From: Camillea tinctor
Lineage: Eukaryota; Ascomycota; Sordariomycetes; Xylariales; Xylariaceae
Assembly (NCBI GenBank): GCA_022578605.1
Contig: MU394165.1
Location: 1 to 64,000 of the forward strand
Direction of reading: 5' to 3'
DNA length: 64,000 nucleotides
The number at the start of each line of letters is the position of its first letter. Positions within the stretch are counted from its first letter, which is position 1. The translations under genes and the position numbers were made by a program. Under the pieces are notes generated by a model. That model had not been told where the DNA came from, searched no databases, and was given only the letters and a program-made list of their open reading frames with translations. Shown here piece by piece: positions 22,796 to 35,246 of this stretch.

Positions 22796-25700
22796 ATGTT
22801 TGTGCGTCCTTCGGCTCGCCAGGGCCTCGCGCTCCCTCGAATGATCACGCTACAACGTCCTTCTTCCTATAGTCGCAAACTTGTCACCCGATCTAGCTTG
22901 CTACCATTGAGGAAGACAGTCCGGAACTCGTCTGGGCCAACTACGCAAAGACCTCTAGCCACAGCTGTGGGAGAGACAATTCACTCAGACACAATTTCTT
23001 TCGGTCCCCTTCAACCTCGTCTCCGACCATACGAAATACGAGCATTCAACCCCTCTACACCATTGCTTGTCCGGGGCCATGAAGACCCCTTGCCTAAGTC
23101 GAGATTGACTCCCAATGCCATACCCGGGGGCTTGGACGAGATGCTATCGGTGTTTGAAGCCTGTTTACTTATCAAGAAGCTTGAACGGGCCGCCCTCGTA
23201 CTCCAGCGCTTCAACGATATGAAAATCTTGCCCAAAGATGAACTAGTTGCGCTACACAACAAATACTTGCGCACTGCCATCGACAAGGCGCTTGAGGAGC
23301 CTAATCCCGAGTGGACACAAACGCTACACAAATGGTACGAACTCAACATGCGGAGCAAACGACTCCCTCAAACCCCCGAGACCATTGCCTGTATGTTGAA
23401 GCTTTCATTACTGTCTGCACAAGGAAGCAAGCTCGAGCAGCTCGTCAAACGGTACTTGGACACGATGCCCGAAGATTCGGTGTATGAAGTCCTGTCTGAG
23501 GTAGATATATTGAGTGATCATGACCTGGGTATCATTACAAGCATCTACAAGCCTTCCTCTGGTCTCGAAATAAATTGGGAAGATTCCTATGAAAACGCCG
23601 ACTCCGGGATGTCGCAGTCGAATGCACCTCAGGACTCAGGAAATGGTCCTAAAAAGACCCCCGAAGTCTTGCCTGTTCCGCAAAAGGGCTTAGGTCTAAA
23701 GACGCTTAAAAGCGTTTTATCATTCTTCAACGAGTTTGATGGGCAGGACCTTTCTAAACTCACCTCAAATGAACGCCGTGAGGTCCAGTCCCGCCTAGAA
23801 AAAGACTGTGTTGATGCTGCCATCAAGCGATGGCGGAATGAGAACGAGGCATTGATGAAACTGGGGCGGAACTCGGCACTCTCCACGAGTGCCCTCAATT
23901 CACAGCTCTACGAATGGCAAATGTCGTTGGAGGAAAAGCTTAAAAAGGAGTTGGCGCTTTGCGTTGAAGCAGACGAGGTAGAAAAAAAGGGTCAAGAGGA
24001 GATGGACCGCTGCCTCTATGGACCATTCCTTATGCAGTCCACCCCGGCCAGACTGGCTGCCGTTACTATTATGGGCACTTTAAACTCCATCGCATCTACT
24101 GGCGCGGATAAAGGAATAGGCCTGGCTCAGTTGGTTGTCAATATAGCTAAGGCCGTTGAGGATGACGTTAAGTATCAAATACGCGCAAAGGAATTTGCTG
24201 AGAATAGGGCCAAGTGGATCAAGAAACGTCGCCTAGAACGTGCTGGCATCGCCGAGGACAAAAAAGAGTCGCCATCCGATGAACAGCTCGCCGACACACC
24301 CACTGAGATGGCCAGTGAGACAGTTGTCGACATGCCCGATGAGGCAGCCGCTGAGACAGCCGAAGAAGTAGTCGCTGAGCTAGCCGAAGAAGCGATCGAT
24401 GAGCCAGCCGAAGAAGTGGTTGATGAACTAGCCGAAGGAGCAGTCAATGAGCCAGCCGAAGAAGTAGTTGATGGGCCAGTCGAAGGAGCGGTCGATGAGC
24501 CAGTCGAAGGAGCGGTCGATGAGACGACCGCGGATATGGCCGATATGACCGAAGATATGGATGTTGAGATGCTCGCTGAGGAGGCTGCTAAGGTGCTCGC
24601 TGAGATGGCTAACGAGATGGCTAACGAGACGGCCAATGAGACGATTGAAGAGACGATTGAAGAGACGACTGCCGACATGCCCGATGAGACGCCCGATGAG
24701 ACACCCGATGAGACACCCGCTAAGACGTCCGCTGATGCTAATGTCATAGAGGCGCCCATGTTCGATACAGACTATTGGCCAGTTCTCATCAGGACCAAAC
24801 TCGGGGTTGCCCTGGTAAGCAACATGATAGAGTGCGCCAAAGTCAGGGTGGTACGAGAGCACCCCGAAACCAAAGAACTTGTCAGTCAGGTTCAGCCTGC
24901 GATGACGCACACCACGGTGTACCGGAAAGGAAAGAAGATCGGGGTTGTGATGCCAAACAAATTTCTAGTTGAGCTGATGAAGCGAGAGCCACGTGCTGAT
25001 TTCCTTGCAAGACATCTGCCTATGCTTGTTGAGCCGGAACCGTGGACCAAGTTCGACAAGGGCGGGTTCCTAGAGTTTCCTGCACAGCTCGTCCGTATCA
25101 AGCACGGAGAGCGAGATCAGAAGATTTATGCCCAGGCTGCTTTTGAGAGAGGTGACATGGAACAGGTCAGCAAAGGGCTAGATGTGCTTGGCCGAACTCC
25201 ATGGCGAATTAACAGGCCAGTGTTCGATGTCATGCTCGAAGTCTGGAATACAGGAGAAAAGCTCGCCAATATACCCCCACTTCACCCGAACATTCCTATT
25301 CCGGAAGAGCCTGAGAAATCAGATGATCCATTGGCACGACGTGACTGGTTGAGACGTGTCAAGGCTGTGGAAAACGAGAAGTCAGGTCTGCATTCCGAAC
25401 GCTGCTTTATGAACTTTCAACTCGAGATAGCGAGGGCGTTCAAAGATCAGACATTCTACTTCCCCCACAACATGGATTTTAGAGGACGGGCATATCCAAT
25501 CCCCACATATCTCAACCATATGGGAGCAGATCACGTTCGGGGTCTGCTTCGCTTCGGTACTGGGAAAGAGCTTGGGGAAAATGGCCTACGCTGGCTTAAG
25601 GTTCACCTAGCTAATGTGTTTGGGTACGACAAGGCTAGCTTGGGAGATCGAGAAGCATTCGCGACAGACCATACTGATGATGTTTTTGACTCTGCCAATA

Positions 25701-27461
25701 ATCCGTTAACCGGCAGGCGCTGGTGGCTCCAAGCCGAGGATCCGTGGCAGTGTCTAGCAGCATGCTATGAACTGAAGGCAGCCTTGGAATCTCCCGATCC
25801 CCAGAAATTCGTGTCACATCTTCCCGTACACCAGGATGGCACATGCAATGGGCTACAACATTACGCGGCACTGGGTGGAGACGTCTGGGGTGCTCAACAG
25901 GTGAATCTTGTTCCTGGAGACCGGCCTGCAGATGTTTATACCGCTGTCGCTGAACTAGTCAAAGAAAGCATCGAGGAAGATATAAAAGCCAACAACTTCC
26001 TCGCCAAGGCTATTGAGGGCAAGATTACTCGCAAGGTTGTGAAGCAGACGGTAATGACCAACGTGTATGGTGTCACCTTCATCGGGGCAAAGGCACAGGT
26101 TTTGAAGCAACTTGATTCTGCTTACCCGAACCTCGAGAAGGAAAGGGGAGTTCCCTCGACAATACTCGCCTCCTACATTGCGACCAAAATTTTCCAAGCC
26201 CTTTCTCATATGTTCCGTGGTGCTCATGATATCCAGTACTGGTTAGGCGATTGCGCTGGAAGGGTCTGCCGGGCCCTGACTCCAGAACAACTCGAGCGAA
26301 TTTCCTCGGATGAGCCTAAGAAAAAGCCTACCAGAACGAAGAAGAGGTCACTGTCGGATGCGTTTGCAGAGAAAGCACCGCCACCGTCATCAAAGAAGAT
26401 TTTGGAGGAGATTCTAAGTCAGTTTAGATCTACTATCGTTTGGACCACTCCCCTTCGCATGCCAGTTGTGCAGCCATATAGGAAGAATGGGACACGGGTC
26501 ATTCGCACCTCACTTCAAGATCTTACTCTGCAGGTTCCAGAACGCTCTGACCCAGTCAACCGAAGGAAGCAACTCCAAGCTTTCCCGCCAAATTTCATTC
26601 ATTCCCTAGATGCTAGCCACATGATCCTTTCTGCGATCGAATGCGATGATCTAGGCCTTGCTTTTGCTGCTGTCCATGACTCTTTCTGGACACATGCCGC
26701 TGATGTAGATGTCATGAATAGAGTCTTGCGCGATTGTTTCATTAGAATACATAAAGAAGACGTTATCAAGCGTTTGGCATCTGAATTCGAGGCTAGGTAT
26801 AAAGGCTCACTATACCTAGCTACTATTCCCCGTGGGTCGGAGACCGAGAAAATGATTAGCGCATATCGCAAACGCCAGAATAAAACAATGAAAGAGGAAC
26901 TTGTCGAGGAGTATACAAGGATGAAGCTGTTGAACTCTGAAGATCCTGAAGAAGTACAGCGAGGCCGCGAAATTGTTACCCCTGCCAGCCTCTTTGAGGA
27001 GTGTAGCACTTCCGAAATCATGTCAGCCTACGAAGAATTGTCAGAAACTGGGTTGGGAGATATCCCTAATGAGGAGGCCACACAAGAAAAAATTGAATCT
27101 GCTATCTCAGATGAAGATCCAGTGGAAGAATCACCAGACCTGCCAGATTTGGACAGGCCAGAGTTTGTGTCGGCGAGGTTCCCGAGGACGCTAGGCGATG
27201 AGGAGTCAGTCGAAAGGGTCAAAGAAATGATGACTATGACCAACTTTGCAGCAAAGCTCTCAGGCGTAAATGCCAGTGTGACGAAGCGTAAGAAGGCGGG
27301 TGCGATCAACATATGGCTTCCCCTCATTTTCCCCGAGATTCCAAAGAAGGTCAGTCATATTGTCCATTATTGTCTATACGCCTTGATATGCTAACTAATT
27401 TCCTATACAGGGTGACTTTGACGTGGAGGGATTGAAGAATAGCTTATACTTTTTCTCGTAA
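22796..27461 (+). CDS. RPO41: Mitochondrial DNA-directed RNA polymerase Rpo41
   Basis: Exons 22796-27349 and 27411-27461 encode 1534 residues; the second exon adds GDFDVEGLKNSLYFFS, the typical C-terminal end. The N-terminus is Arg/Ser rich without acids for some 30 residues, as in a mitochondrial presequence. The N-terminal domain covers about 100-500. A repetitive acidic linker occupies about 500-645. The T7-type catalytic part then begins at YWPVLIRTKLGVALVSNMIE. It contains FPHNMDFRGRAYPIP, the motif A segment QDGTCNGLQHYAALGGD (Asp near 1014), motif B RKVVKQTVMTNVYGVTFIGA (near 1078) and motif C AVHDSFW (near 1292). The enzyme transcribes the mitochondrial genome. It is longer than most family members because of the linker. 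It is divergent from ATP25, whose family protein stabilises a mitochondrial mRNA. Confidence 0.95.
24300..24726 (+). repeat. 12/24-nt coding minisatellite inside RPO41
   Basis: Residues about 520-578 are 4-residue units pairing into 8-residue units (PAEEVVDE, LAEGAVNE, PVEGAVDE and so on). Residues about 603-643 are 4-residue units (MANE, TANE, TIEE, TPDE). The DNA period is 12 nt with a 24-nt higher order. As expected for an imperfect tandem repeat, both other strand frames stay open here, producing shadow ORFs on the minus strand. Confidence 0.85.
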
Positions 27462-30400
27462 GATGTGGGAAGTAGAGCTTTATAGAGGTGAAGCGGTTGG
27501 TGAATCATATGGACTGAACCCAATCCAACAGCGACTGCATTTTTCGGCGTTCAGTGACACAATTGGTCGGTATAAAATGACAGCAAAAAATAAGGAGAAA
27601 GGAACGAGTTTGGGAGGAGGCGAACATGACGTGTACGATATACATGTACAAGGTATTGTACAAAAGCATGTTGATGAATTTGCATGTGGTGGAAGGAAGA
27701 CTACGAACAGGAAAGGGAGCTTTTTCTTTTTCTTTTTTAGAAAAGATAGGCAGGACGACGAATGTCTGCTATGCCAGGCCCAGAATTAAACCCCTTCTCC
27801 ACACACACTCGATTGTATAAAGACCAGTTAGAAGCACCAAGTTACGCATTGAGAACCCGATGACTTATGTAGTAGCTAGTCAAGTGACAAGGCATAGGAC
27901 TCAACAAGTCCAGCCAGGACTTTATGTGTATACATATTGGACAGGGACACAGGTAGAGGCTCGCGTCCTATATATACTTACATACAGATTCTTAGGCTAA
28001 CAAGCCATCAATCAGCATCTAGTCTCCGATTCTCTGGAACAACGTAAATTGTTATATGGTAACAAGTAGTCTGGTTGTCGACCCTATCTTATTGTCTATC
28101 TTTTTCTTACTTTATCTCAAAATGGGCAGGAAAGATATGTTAAGAATACAAAGGGAGGGCGGTGTTATATCTATCAAGTAGGGTGAGGTAGAACGGTAGG
28201 TAGTAGATAAGATCCCTCTTGCTAAGGCAAGCTAGTTCGGCAAGACCAGGTTGAGTATACGAGTGTTGTGCGCCACCTGGTCAACAACATGTCCTTTACT
28301 AGCCGGCGAGATTCGCCGCTTCATCCCCCACCTGAGCGCGCTCGTGATACTAAACCTGTAGTCCCCATCTTGCCTCGATGTTCTACTAGCCGACGGAAGA
28401 CCCTTAGGGGAGGTTGGGTTGGGAGAGGTTGATTAACCTCGGCCGCCCATGTGTAGGTAGCTCTCGGAAGACTGTGGGGTTTCCTGCTTCTTCGAATTCC
28501 TACATCTCTACAGGGACTCGGCGTAAAGCAAGATAACCTCGTACTTGGGTTAGGTTGTCCAGCCTATGTTAGTCTAGATAATTCACGACTTGGATACCTA
28601 GTATGCTTGCGCCGCTACCTAACTTGATAAATTCGACATGTGACGTATCATTTGATAGTCGGCGGGAACACGGTTCCAGACAACTCGTGGCTTTTGTGCT
28701 GACTACCGGTAACCTGTACCATAACGGTCAACTACGTTGCCTATAGATCGGACGGATGCGCGTATACGCCGTAACTACCCATGGGATGGGATGGTTACAA
28801 GACCTAGCCATGCTGCAGACCATCATATGTCACTAACACGTACGGTTCATGTAGTTATAGATATAATCTCTTATGTGTCTTTTTCCCCCCTTTTCTTATC
28901 CTTTTCTGTTGTGATGGGGATATGTTTGTATATCAAGGGGAAGGGTGTGTAGAACCATGCAAGATACCTACGAGATGGTTTGATTTGATGGCCTTTGGTC
29001 TCGGCTAGTAATGTAGTCTAGCTTCATATAGGCGTTGAAAGATGAAGTAACGATAGTCAAGTGTTATAGGAATTCATATATTCATAGGTTACTGAAGTTA
29101 CATACTTAGGCTGAACCTTCAACGCCCCTCCGATGCACGTAAAAGCAACCTGCACTGTATGGAAGGCCGTCGTTGGCACACTAGGGATACTTGGAACTTT
29201 GCCTATTTTGATCTTCTAAGACAATGTATAGGAAAGAGTTCCGACGAAATTAATTTATAGCAACAAAACATACCTTGTTATAACCTGCTTGGATTTTACT
29301 AAACTATCAGGTCACATAACTACCCTAACCTAGGTGCAGTGGCTTTCCAAAGTTTGCCGCACTGCACCTTGCCAACTTGGCATACGGTCAATTCGACGAG
29401 CAAGAGGAGATATACTTATTACTAGCTGGTCTTCCTTTATCTGGCATTACTAGCTTAGGGAGTTGACGGGTTGTTGGCGTTTCCTAACCGCTGAGATTAG
29501 AATGAATAAATGCTTCAATATTGTTAAATTTGGTGCAACCTAGGTATAGTTATAAAGTATACTTGATATCTTTACCAAGACTCTTTCGACCTTTTTCTTT
29601 TCTTTTTCAACTTTAAAGTACAAAAACTGTTAGTTTCATATAGATATTAGAATGGATACCCAGGTTAGTAGGTGGATAGTCTAGACTCTCCCCAACCCTC
29701 CTTTCCTTCGTAGATAGATCGGTGAAAAGAAAAAGGAGGAAAAGGGAATCTTGGCGAGAACTGATCAACGATATGTGAGGGTAATCTCTCATGCAAGTAA
29801 ACCGTCTGGGGAATAACAGGGGTAGGTTGGGATAGGAAAAAAAAAAGGGATGTAAAAAAGGTCAAAGAAAAAATCTCACGCTATTTTTGGGAACATCGCA
29901 GACAAAACTTTGGTTACATACACTACAACATACATATGGGGTTGACGTGCCGTTAATTTGCGGAGTTGAAAGCGGCTGTCCGTCTTGTCTCTTTTCCCCA
30001 ACCAAGCGACTGAATCTAACCCCTCTCTTTTCGATGTTTGGTTGGTGCTCCACATAGAAAGAGAAGAGAAGAAAAGAAAGATAACAACCGCAAAGAAAAG
30101 AATAAAAAAAAGGCAATGGAAGAGAAAAAAAAACTATAAAATACGTAGATGGCGTATATCACGCGAACACGTAAAAGAAAGAAGAAAAAAACTATCGGCT
30201 TTCTATCGTCATACATATCAGCGATACGAGTGTTCTCGAACCTGGGCCGCATTTCACATAACCATCCACCTACTTACACACATACTCATTACATATGCCT
30301 AGCTTTTATGTATGTAGGTTTCCCCCTTCCCGTCCGCTCCAGCCGGGTCCTATTCCTTCCCCTCAGGTTAAATGACTAACTTACTACTCTCGCAGGGCTG

Positions 30401-31730
30401 AACGGAACGAAAAAGGGAGAAAGGAATAAAGAAAAGGAGTCATGTGCGACCTTGTTCCATACTAAGTAAGTTATAAAGTATCCATGAAAACAGTGAGAAG
30501 AAGCAAAGAAAAAAAAAGGGGGGGGATTAAAGAAGCTAAAGAGAACAAAGCCCCTCGTCAGCTCCACATAACCCTTAAAGTACAGTGATCCTGTTATTTT
30601 ATGCATCCCTATGTGCGGGTAATTTATGTACGGTAGAAGAAGTAAATTAACAAGGTGTTACGTACGTAAATTCTTATGTGTTGTTGGTTCCCTAGGTCTT
30701 ACCTACTTGACAGATAGGTAGTGATGATAATTCGATGATAATTTGCAATTCTTTCCTCTCGCATGCTATTCAGCCCGACAGCCGGGGTGTGTGGGGTGGT
30801 TGTTTTCCCCCAAGTACCGTAATCAGAGGCTGTTTAAGTCGTTCGAGTATGGGGTGCTCTTTTTTTTTTTTTTTTTTTTTTTTTTGTTGAACATATTGTG
30901 CTCCTGGAGGTTGTCTTTTTGTATTTATTGAGTATACACTACTACACTAGGAGCATATTATATGTAGTGTTAGGTGTAATCCATCGAACGCTTTTCTCCT
31001 TGTCTCGCAACATAGATGTACTTACTTATCACCTATACCTACCTAGTGTAGTACATGGGCGGAGCTGAAGATTGACCTCACGGCAGTCAGCTTCCCTCAG
31101 CCGCCTCGTTTGTCTGCCGGATCCCGGACCAACCTAGGTTAGGTACAACATCTGGTACACACAACAACATCGGTGAGCATGCAGGATCTTGCCTTTCTTT
31201 TTCCTTCTTATTACTGTGCCCCGGTCTCGTCGGATAATGGACTGGCGCGTGCTTGAGATCGAAACGGTACTTTTCATAGTGTAGATCCTCTTCCTCCCAA
31301 ATCCTTCGAGACGTGAAAGATTTGGTTATACGGAGTACTGAACTGTGCTTGTCTTGTAATTCCCCCGCCAAGCTTTTCTGTCTCACCACCTGGGAAATTC
31401 AGGTGTACCCAACTGCTTGGCTCGCTAATAGCCTAGCACCTACATACATCAGACGATGGGTATGATTCAAACACGGGCAGGGATTGGTAACCTTTGAGGA
31501 ACCACTGGCGGTACTTTTACAACTAGCATTTCGTATTGTATAACATAATCCCCTATAACAACAAAGGAGGTTTAATCATGGCGCTGGGCATATTAAAGAA
31601 GGCCACCGCCCTCCATGTTCGTGTCGAGTTTTCTTTCACGGCAGTCTCGGCTTTGAGTTAACGTTGAATCGTATACTGCATCAACCACTAAGACGAATAT
31701 ATCGCGTTATTACTCGAAACAATCACCGCA
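27462..31730. other. 4.3-kb gene-poor spacer between RPO41 and the Cys-rich protein gene
   Basis: Nothing here looks like a gene. ORFs are short and many consist of A- or T-rich low-complexity sequence (for example the antisense AAAGAAA region at 30055-30190). There is a 25-nt T tract near 30861. A short purine stretch ACAAAGGAGG near 31560 precedes an ATG, but the frame closes quickly. Several TACCTAGGT strings occur (29329, 29540, 31129). Confidence 0.45.
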
Positions 31731-32325
31731 ATGATGTTCTCACCAGTCTCTGTCCTATCTGTAGTCGCCGGGCTGTTGGCCGTTAGGTACGTATTCTTCT
31801 TCTTTCTACTGGTCTAGAGCACCAGCGTTTTCCCGGGTCAGCAGAGGACTAACAACATATTCCAGCAACGCGGCACCGGCGGACACGGATCTAGCAGCTA
31901 CGCCGAGCCCGACCATTCCCGGACACTGCTACACAACCATAGACGACTTCGAACACACCACGGGCACGGTGAAGACGCACGAATGCTTCACTATCACTAG
32001 TACCGTTCCGGCTGGTAAGTGTTCCTCAACCCGCGTTGTCCAACATTATCGCAGATCAGCATACTAACGTGACGCAGTGACCTGTCCGACTTTGTCGTGT
32101 GCCCCCAGACCGACAGACCAGATGTGTCCTCAATACATCAAAGTCTCGAGTGTGACGGTCCCGTGCGCTACTGATTGTTGTCCGACAACGCCCACTGTTT
32201 ACGCATCTAATGGTCCTTGTCCAACCTGTGATCCGTGCCGCATCCCAACCGACTTGGTTAGCGTCACGACTGGTTGCCCGGGTACTCCTACGATCACATC
32301 TCACACGTTGATAACACCGCCGTAA
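31731..32325 (+). CDS. Small Cys-rich secreted protein, unknown function
   Basis: Three exons (31731-31786, 31866-32014, 32078-32325) give 150 residues with matching phases and GTACGT/GTAAGT donors. The first 20 residues or so form a signal peptide (MMFSPVSVLSVVAGLLAV, then SNAAPA). The mature part has a Thr/Pro-rich segment and about a dozen cysteines in the C-terminal half, including SCAPRPTDQMCPQY, ATDCCPTTP and GPCPTCDPC. I do not recognise a named family. Small size, signal peptide and many cysteines fit an extracellular or wall-associated protein and an effector-like role is possible, but this is inference. It is convergent with ARC1, whose stop lies 185 bp away. Confidence 0.75.
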
Positions 32326-32509
32326 TTGAGATGAGTCTAGCTCCGGCTCGGTGTGCGCAAGGATATATGGTGTGGATATTGTGGATATTGGGAAAGGAAA
32401 AAAAGTGAAATAGTATAGTTTCGAATCCATGTCTATATTCTTAAAAAAAATTTTTGACTCGTCTCTATTCTTGTTCTGTGTTCTTATCCCTCTCGTGAAG
32501 CAATATTAT

Positions 32510-33718
32510 TTATCGCACTGTAGCTCCCTTCAAGGTCTGGACTGTGCAGGCACCTCCGCTGGCTGTGGTCAGCTTGCCAACCTCAGCTTTTCCTGCCTCC
32601 TTGACCAAACTTCCGTCGAAAGCGACTTCGAGGTTATCCGTAGTGGTAAAGCCGGGCTGGAACGTCTCCCAGATCTTCTTCTTGGGGTTGAGGACCCCTT
32701 CGGGCTCGCCTCTCCAGCCGTCGAAGCAAACCCGGTCACCAGCCTTGGAATCGGCAGGGGGCGTGACAAGCTCGACAGGTCCCTTGTGGTCGTCAACTTC
32801 ACCCTCCTTGAGTTTCGGTGATGCGGCCAGGACCATGGCGCATGACTTGATGCCTCGCATCTTGACGGGCTTCAGGTTTGCGACGACGACAACCTTGCGG
32901 CCTTGCATCTCTTCAAGCGGCACTAGCCCGTTTAAACCTGAGCACACCGTTCGGCAGACTTGGCCCTCGTACTCCTCCGTGTCGTCGGTTCCAGGCTTGT
33001 CACCCATGGCGATGGTAGAGACATACAAACTGTCGGCTTCCGGATGCTTGATGGCCTTGAGAATGTGCCCAACTCTGAGGTCGATGAGGTGCGGGGCCGG
33101 AGGCGTGGCAACGGCCGGGGCCTTTTGAGGTTTCGGTGCCTTCTCCTTTTTCTCCTTCTTGGGCTTGTCTCCACCGGCACCCACAGCAGCGGCTGCCTTG
33201 TCCTTTGCGCCGGCGGCAGCATCCTTGACCGTGTCAACTGCAGCTTTAGTTCGGTCAACGACAGTAGCCGTCGCACCGCCCTCGCCGGCAGCAGCAGCAG
33301 CGGCAGCAGCCTTCTCCTTCTTGAGGCGCTCCTTTTCGGCCTTCGCATCGGTTGGGGGCTTGACGTAAAGGATCTCGTCGTGGTCGACCTTGATCTTATC
33401 GGCGTCCTCGATCTTCAGCTCGAAGATACCCGAGTTCTGGACGAAGTCGAGATGGCGCAGAATGTGGGGGTGACCCTGCTGTCCAGTGCGCTGCTCGGGA
33501 GTCCATGACTTGACAGTGGGAGCCAAGCTCTCGTAGATGGCTACATCTGCCTTGGAGGGCTTGGTTCCCAAGAGGGTGGTGCGGGAGGTTAGGTGGGCAT
33601 TGAGTTTATCGAGGATGGAGGCATCGGAGGGGGAGCTCTTGAGGCGGTCCGAGGTGGTGATCCACTGCTGGACCTCAGTCTCCTCGGTCGGGGTGAGCTT
33701 TGGGGATTCCGAAGCCAT
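32510..33718 (-). CDS. ARC1: Arc1-like tRNA-binding cofactor of aminoacyl-tRNA synthetases (EMAP II domain)
   Basis: Intronless, 402 residues. Residues 1-125 form a GST-C-like domain (KPSKADVAIYESLAPTVKSW) used by Arc1 to hold methionyl- and glutamyl-tRNA synthetases. Residues about 125-228 are a Lys/Ala-rich linker (KEKAAAAAAAAGEGG, KPKKEKKEKAPKPQK) that can contact tRNA. From about 230 comes an OB-fold tRNA-binding domain (LIDLRVGHILKAIKHPEADSLYV, CSGLNGLVPLEEMQGRKVVV, NLKPVKMRGIKSCAMVLAAS) followed by the EMAP II-like C-terminal extension (WETFQPGFTTT). It should be cytosolic. It is divergent from VMA16; 12-bp tandem repeats lie just upstream of the start. Confidence 0.93.
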   Translation of the reverse strand: MASESPKLTPTEETEVQQWITTSDRLKSSPSDASILDKLNAHLTSRTTLLGTKPSKADVAIYESLAPTVKSWTPEQRTGQQGHPHILRHLDFVQNSGIFELKIEDADKIKVDHDEILYVKPPTDAKAEKERLKKEKAAAAAAAAGEGGATATVVDRTKAAVDTVKDAAAGAKDKAAAAVGAGGDKPKKEKKEKAPKPQKAPAVATPPAPHLIDLRVGHILKAIKHPEADSLYVSTIAMGDKPGTDDTEEYEGQVCRTVCSGLNGLVPLEEMQGRKVVVVANLKPVKMRGIKSCAMVLAASPKLKEGEVDDHKGPVELVTPPADSKAGDRVCFDGWRGEPEGVLNPKKKIWETFQPGFTTTDNLEVAFDGSLVKEAGKAEVGKLTTASGGACTVQTLKGATVR

Positions 33719-34332
33719 TTTGGAGTAGCGTGGGATTATACCTCTTGGAATGCCTCTGGGAATGCCTCTGGGAGTGCCTCTTGTGAGGAAACGGGCAAGG
33801 TTATAGGACGACAGTTTGGCGGGTCGACTTCCTTTTTGGTGGTTTTTGGTGTTGGTGTTGTAAAGAGTTGAACTTGACTTGAGCTTGACTTGAATGAGGG
33901 GCCCAAAATTTATTTACTGCTAGTACTACCCCTCCATTGACTCACTTTGCGTCTCAGGTGGCCTGTGCACTATATTATATAAGTTTGATGTCCTCATGCC
34001 TGGCACCTGGCAACATGACCGGAACTTCTAAGTTTACTTTATCTTAAAATTCGGATATTCCTTCGGTCCATTCTGATCCGATCCACTTCAACCTCGCTTA
34101 CCTAACCATCCATTGCTTAGCTTTCCCAAACTAGTACTAGTGTAGGTTTTGAAGGTCCATTCCCTAAGGTCCACTCCCTAAGGAGCGCGAATCCATTCTA
34201 CGTAAGTTCATTACTTGACAAGCTTATAGAACCACCAAACCACCAAAACCACCAACCTCACGAACATCATCTCGAACCGTCCAATCCTTTCATGAATCGC
34301 GGCATTACCATAAACACCATATCCTTTCAATC
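33719..34332. promoter_or_regulatory. Divergent promoter region of ARC1 and VMA16
   Basis: About 615 bp between two start codons, carrying the 12-bp repeats and a GACTTGAGCTTGACTTGA repeat near 33873-33891. There is an AACCACCAAACCACCAAAACCACCAACC stretch before VMA16. No ORF is supported. Confidence 0.5.
33741..33788. repeat. Four 12-bp tandem repeats just upstream of ARC1
   Basis: Consecutive units CCTCTTGGAATG, CCTCTGGGAATG, CCTCTGGGAGTG and CCTCTTGTGAGG lie 22-70 bp upstream of the ARC1 start codon, so in its 5' leader or core promoter. Confidence 0.8.
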
Positions 34333-35246
34333 ATGGGCAGCTTAACCTATGGCGCTGGTGGCCTTACCACCTCTTTAGCTGTTGTTGGATTATGTACGTG
34401 TTATTGATTTGTATCATCGTCTACCTAGCTAACCACTCCTCCCTACAGATATGCTTTTCACCGGCAGCGGCGAGGCCTTCAATGTTCGTAACAAAACTTA
34501 CGCCTCCGATTTGACTTGATTCCCTCCCATTCCCCCCGATCCTAAACAGTCTATAGGTTGGAGCTTTTCTCGAGTCTGTATCGCCTTATACCTGGGCTTC
34601 TCTCGGTATCGCCCTTTGCATCGGCCTCTCAGTTGTTGGCGCAGCATGGTAGGTCGCCCTACCCATTCCCTTCTCCATCTTCCTCGTCATCGATATATCC
34701 CATCCCATCCCATCCTATCCGATGATTCGCGCGCGCTTCTAACATCGCACCGCGGCATAGGGGTATATTCATCACAGGCTCGTCCATCCTCGGCGGAGGT
34801 GTCAAAGCGCCGCGAATCCGAACCAAGAATTTGATCTCCATTATTTTTTGCGAAGTCGTCGCCATCTACGGCGTCATCATGGCCATCGTATTCTCCTCCA
34901 AGGTCGGCTACACCGGTGGCGATAAGCTATTCGACGGGAATAGCTACTACACCGGTTTCGCCCTGTTCTGGTCTGGCATAACAGTGGGAGGTTGCAACTT
35001 GGTCTGCGGTATCGCTGTCGGCATCAATGGCAGCGGAGCTGCTCTAGCCGATGCCGCCGACCCTTCTCTGTAAGTTGGGCGCATCCTCTACCTCCATATT
35101 ACCCCTTAGCATACTAATCTGCTACCTCCTCTAGTTTCGTCAAGATCCTCGTCATCGAAATTTTCAGCTCGGTTCTAGGCCTCTTCGGTTTGATCATCGG
35201 TCTTCTCGTCTCCGGCAAGGCCCTCGATTTCGGTGTTGTCTCATAA
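34333..35246 (+). CDS. VMA16: V-type H+-ATPase proteolipid subunit c'' (Vma16)
   Basis: Five exons (34333-34393, 34449-34483, 34557-34648, 34761-35069, 35135-35246) give 202 residues, the usual length. All phases agree, and the joins restore conserved strings: FTGSGEAFN to [20 protein letters not shown], and SVVGAAW to [19 protein letters not shown]. The protein is nearly all membrane helix, with two c-type hairpins. The proton-carrying Glu sits in [17 protein letters not shown] (near residue 93). The last helix is [15 protein letters not shown]. It is one of the c-ring subunits of the Vo sector that acidifies vacuoles and Golgi. The second donor is GTTCGT, weaker than the others. Confidence 0.93.

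Noticed and set aside
24175..24759. 194-codon minus-strand ORF, Ser/Ala/Thr-rich repeats
   Set aside because: It is a shadow of the RPO41 coding minisatellite, which keeps several frames open. Homology and catalytic motifs support the plus strand.
30016..30302. Lys/Arg- or Phe/Leu-rich ORFs on both strands
   Set aside because: They arise from AAAGAAA/TTTCTTT low-complexity DNA.
32544..33508. Plus-strand ORFs of 194 and 182 codons across ARC1
   Set aside because: Both are shadows of the minus-strand ARC1 gene, whose OB-fold motifs are unambiguous.
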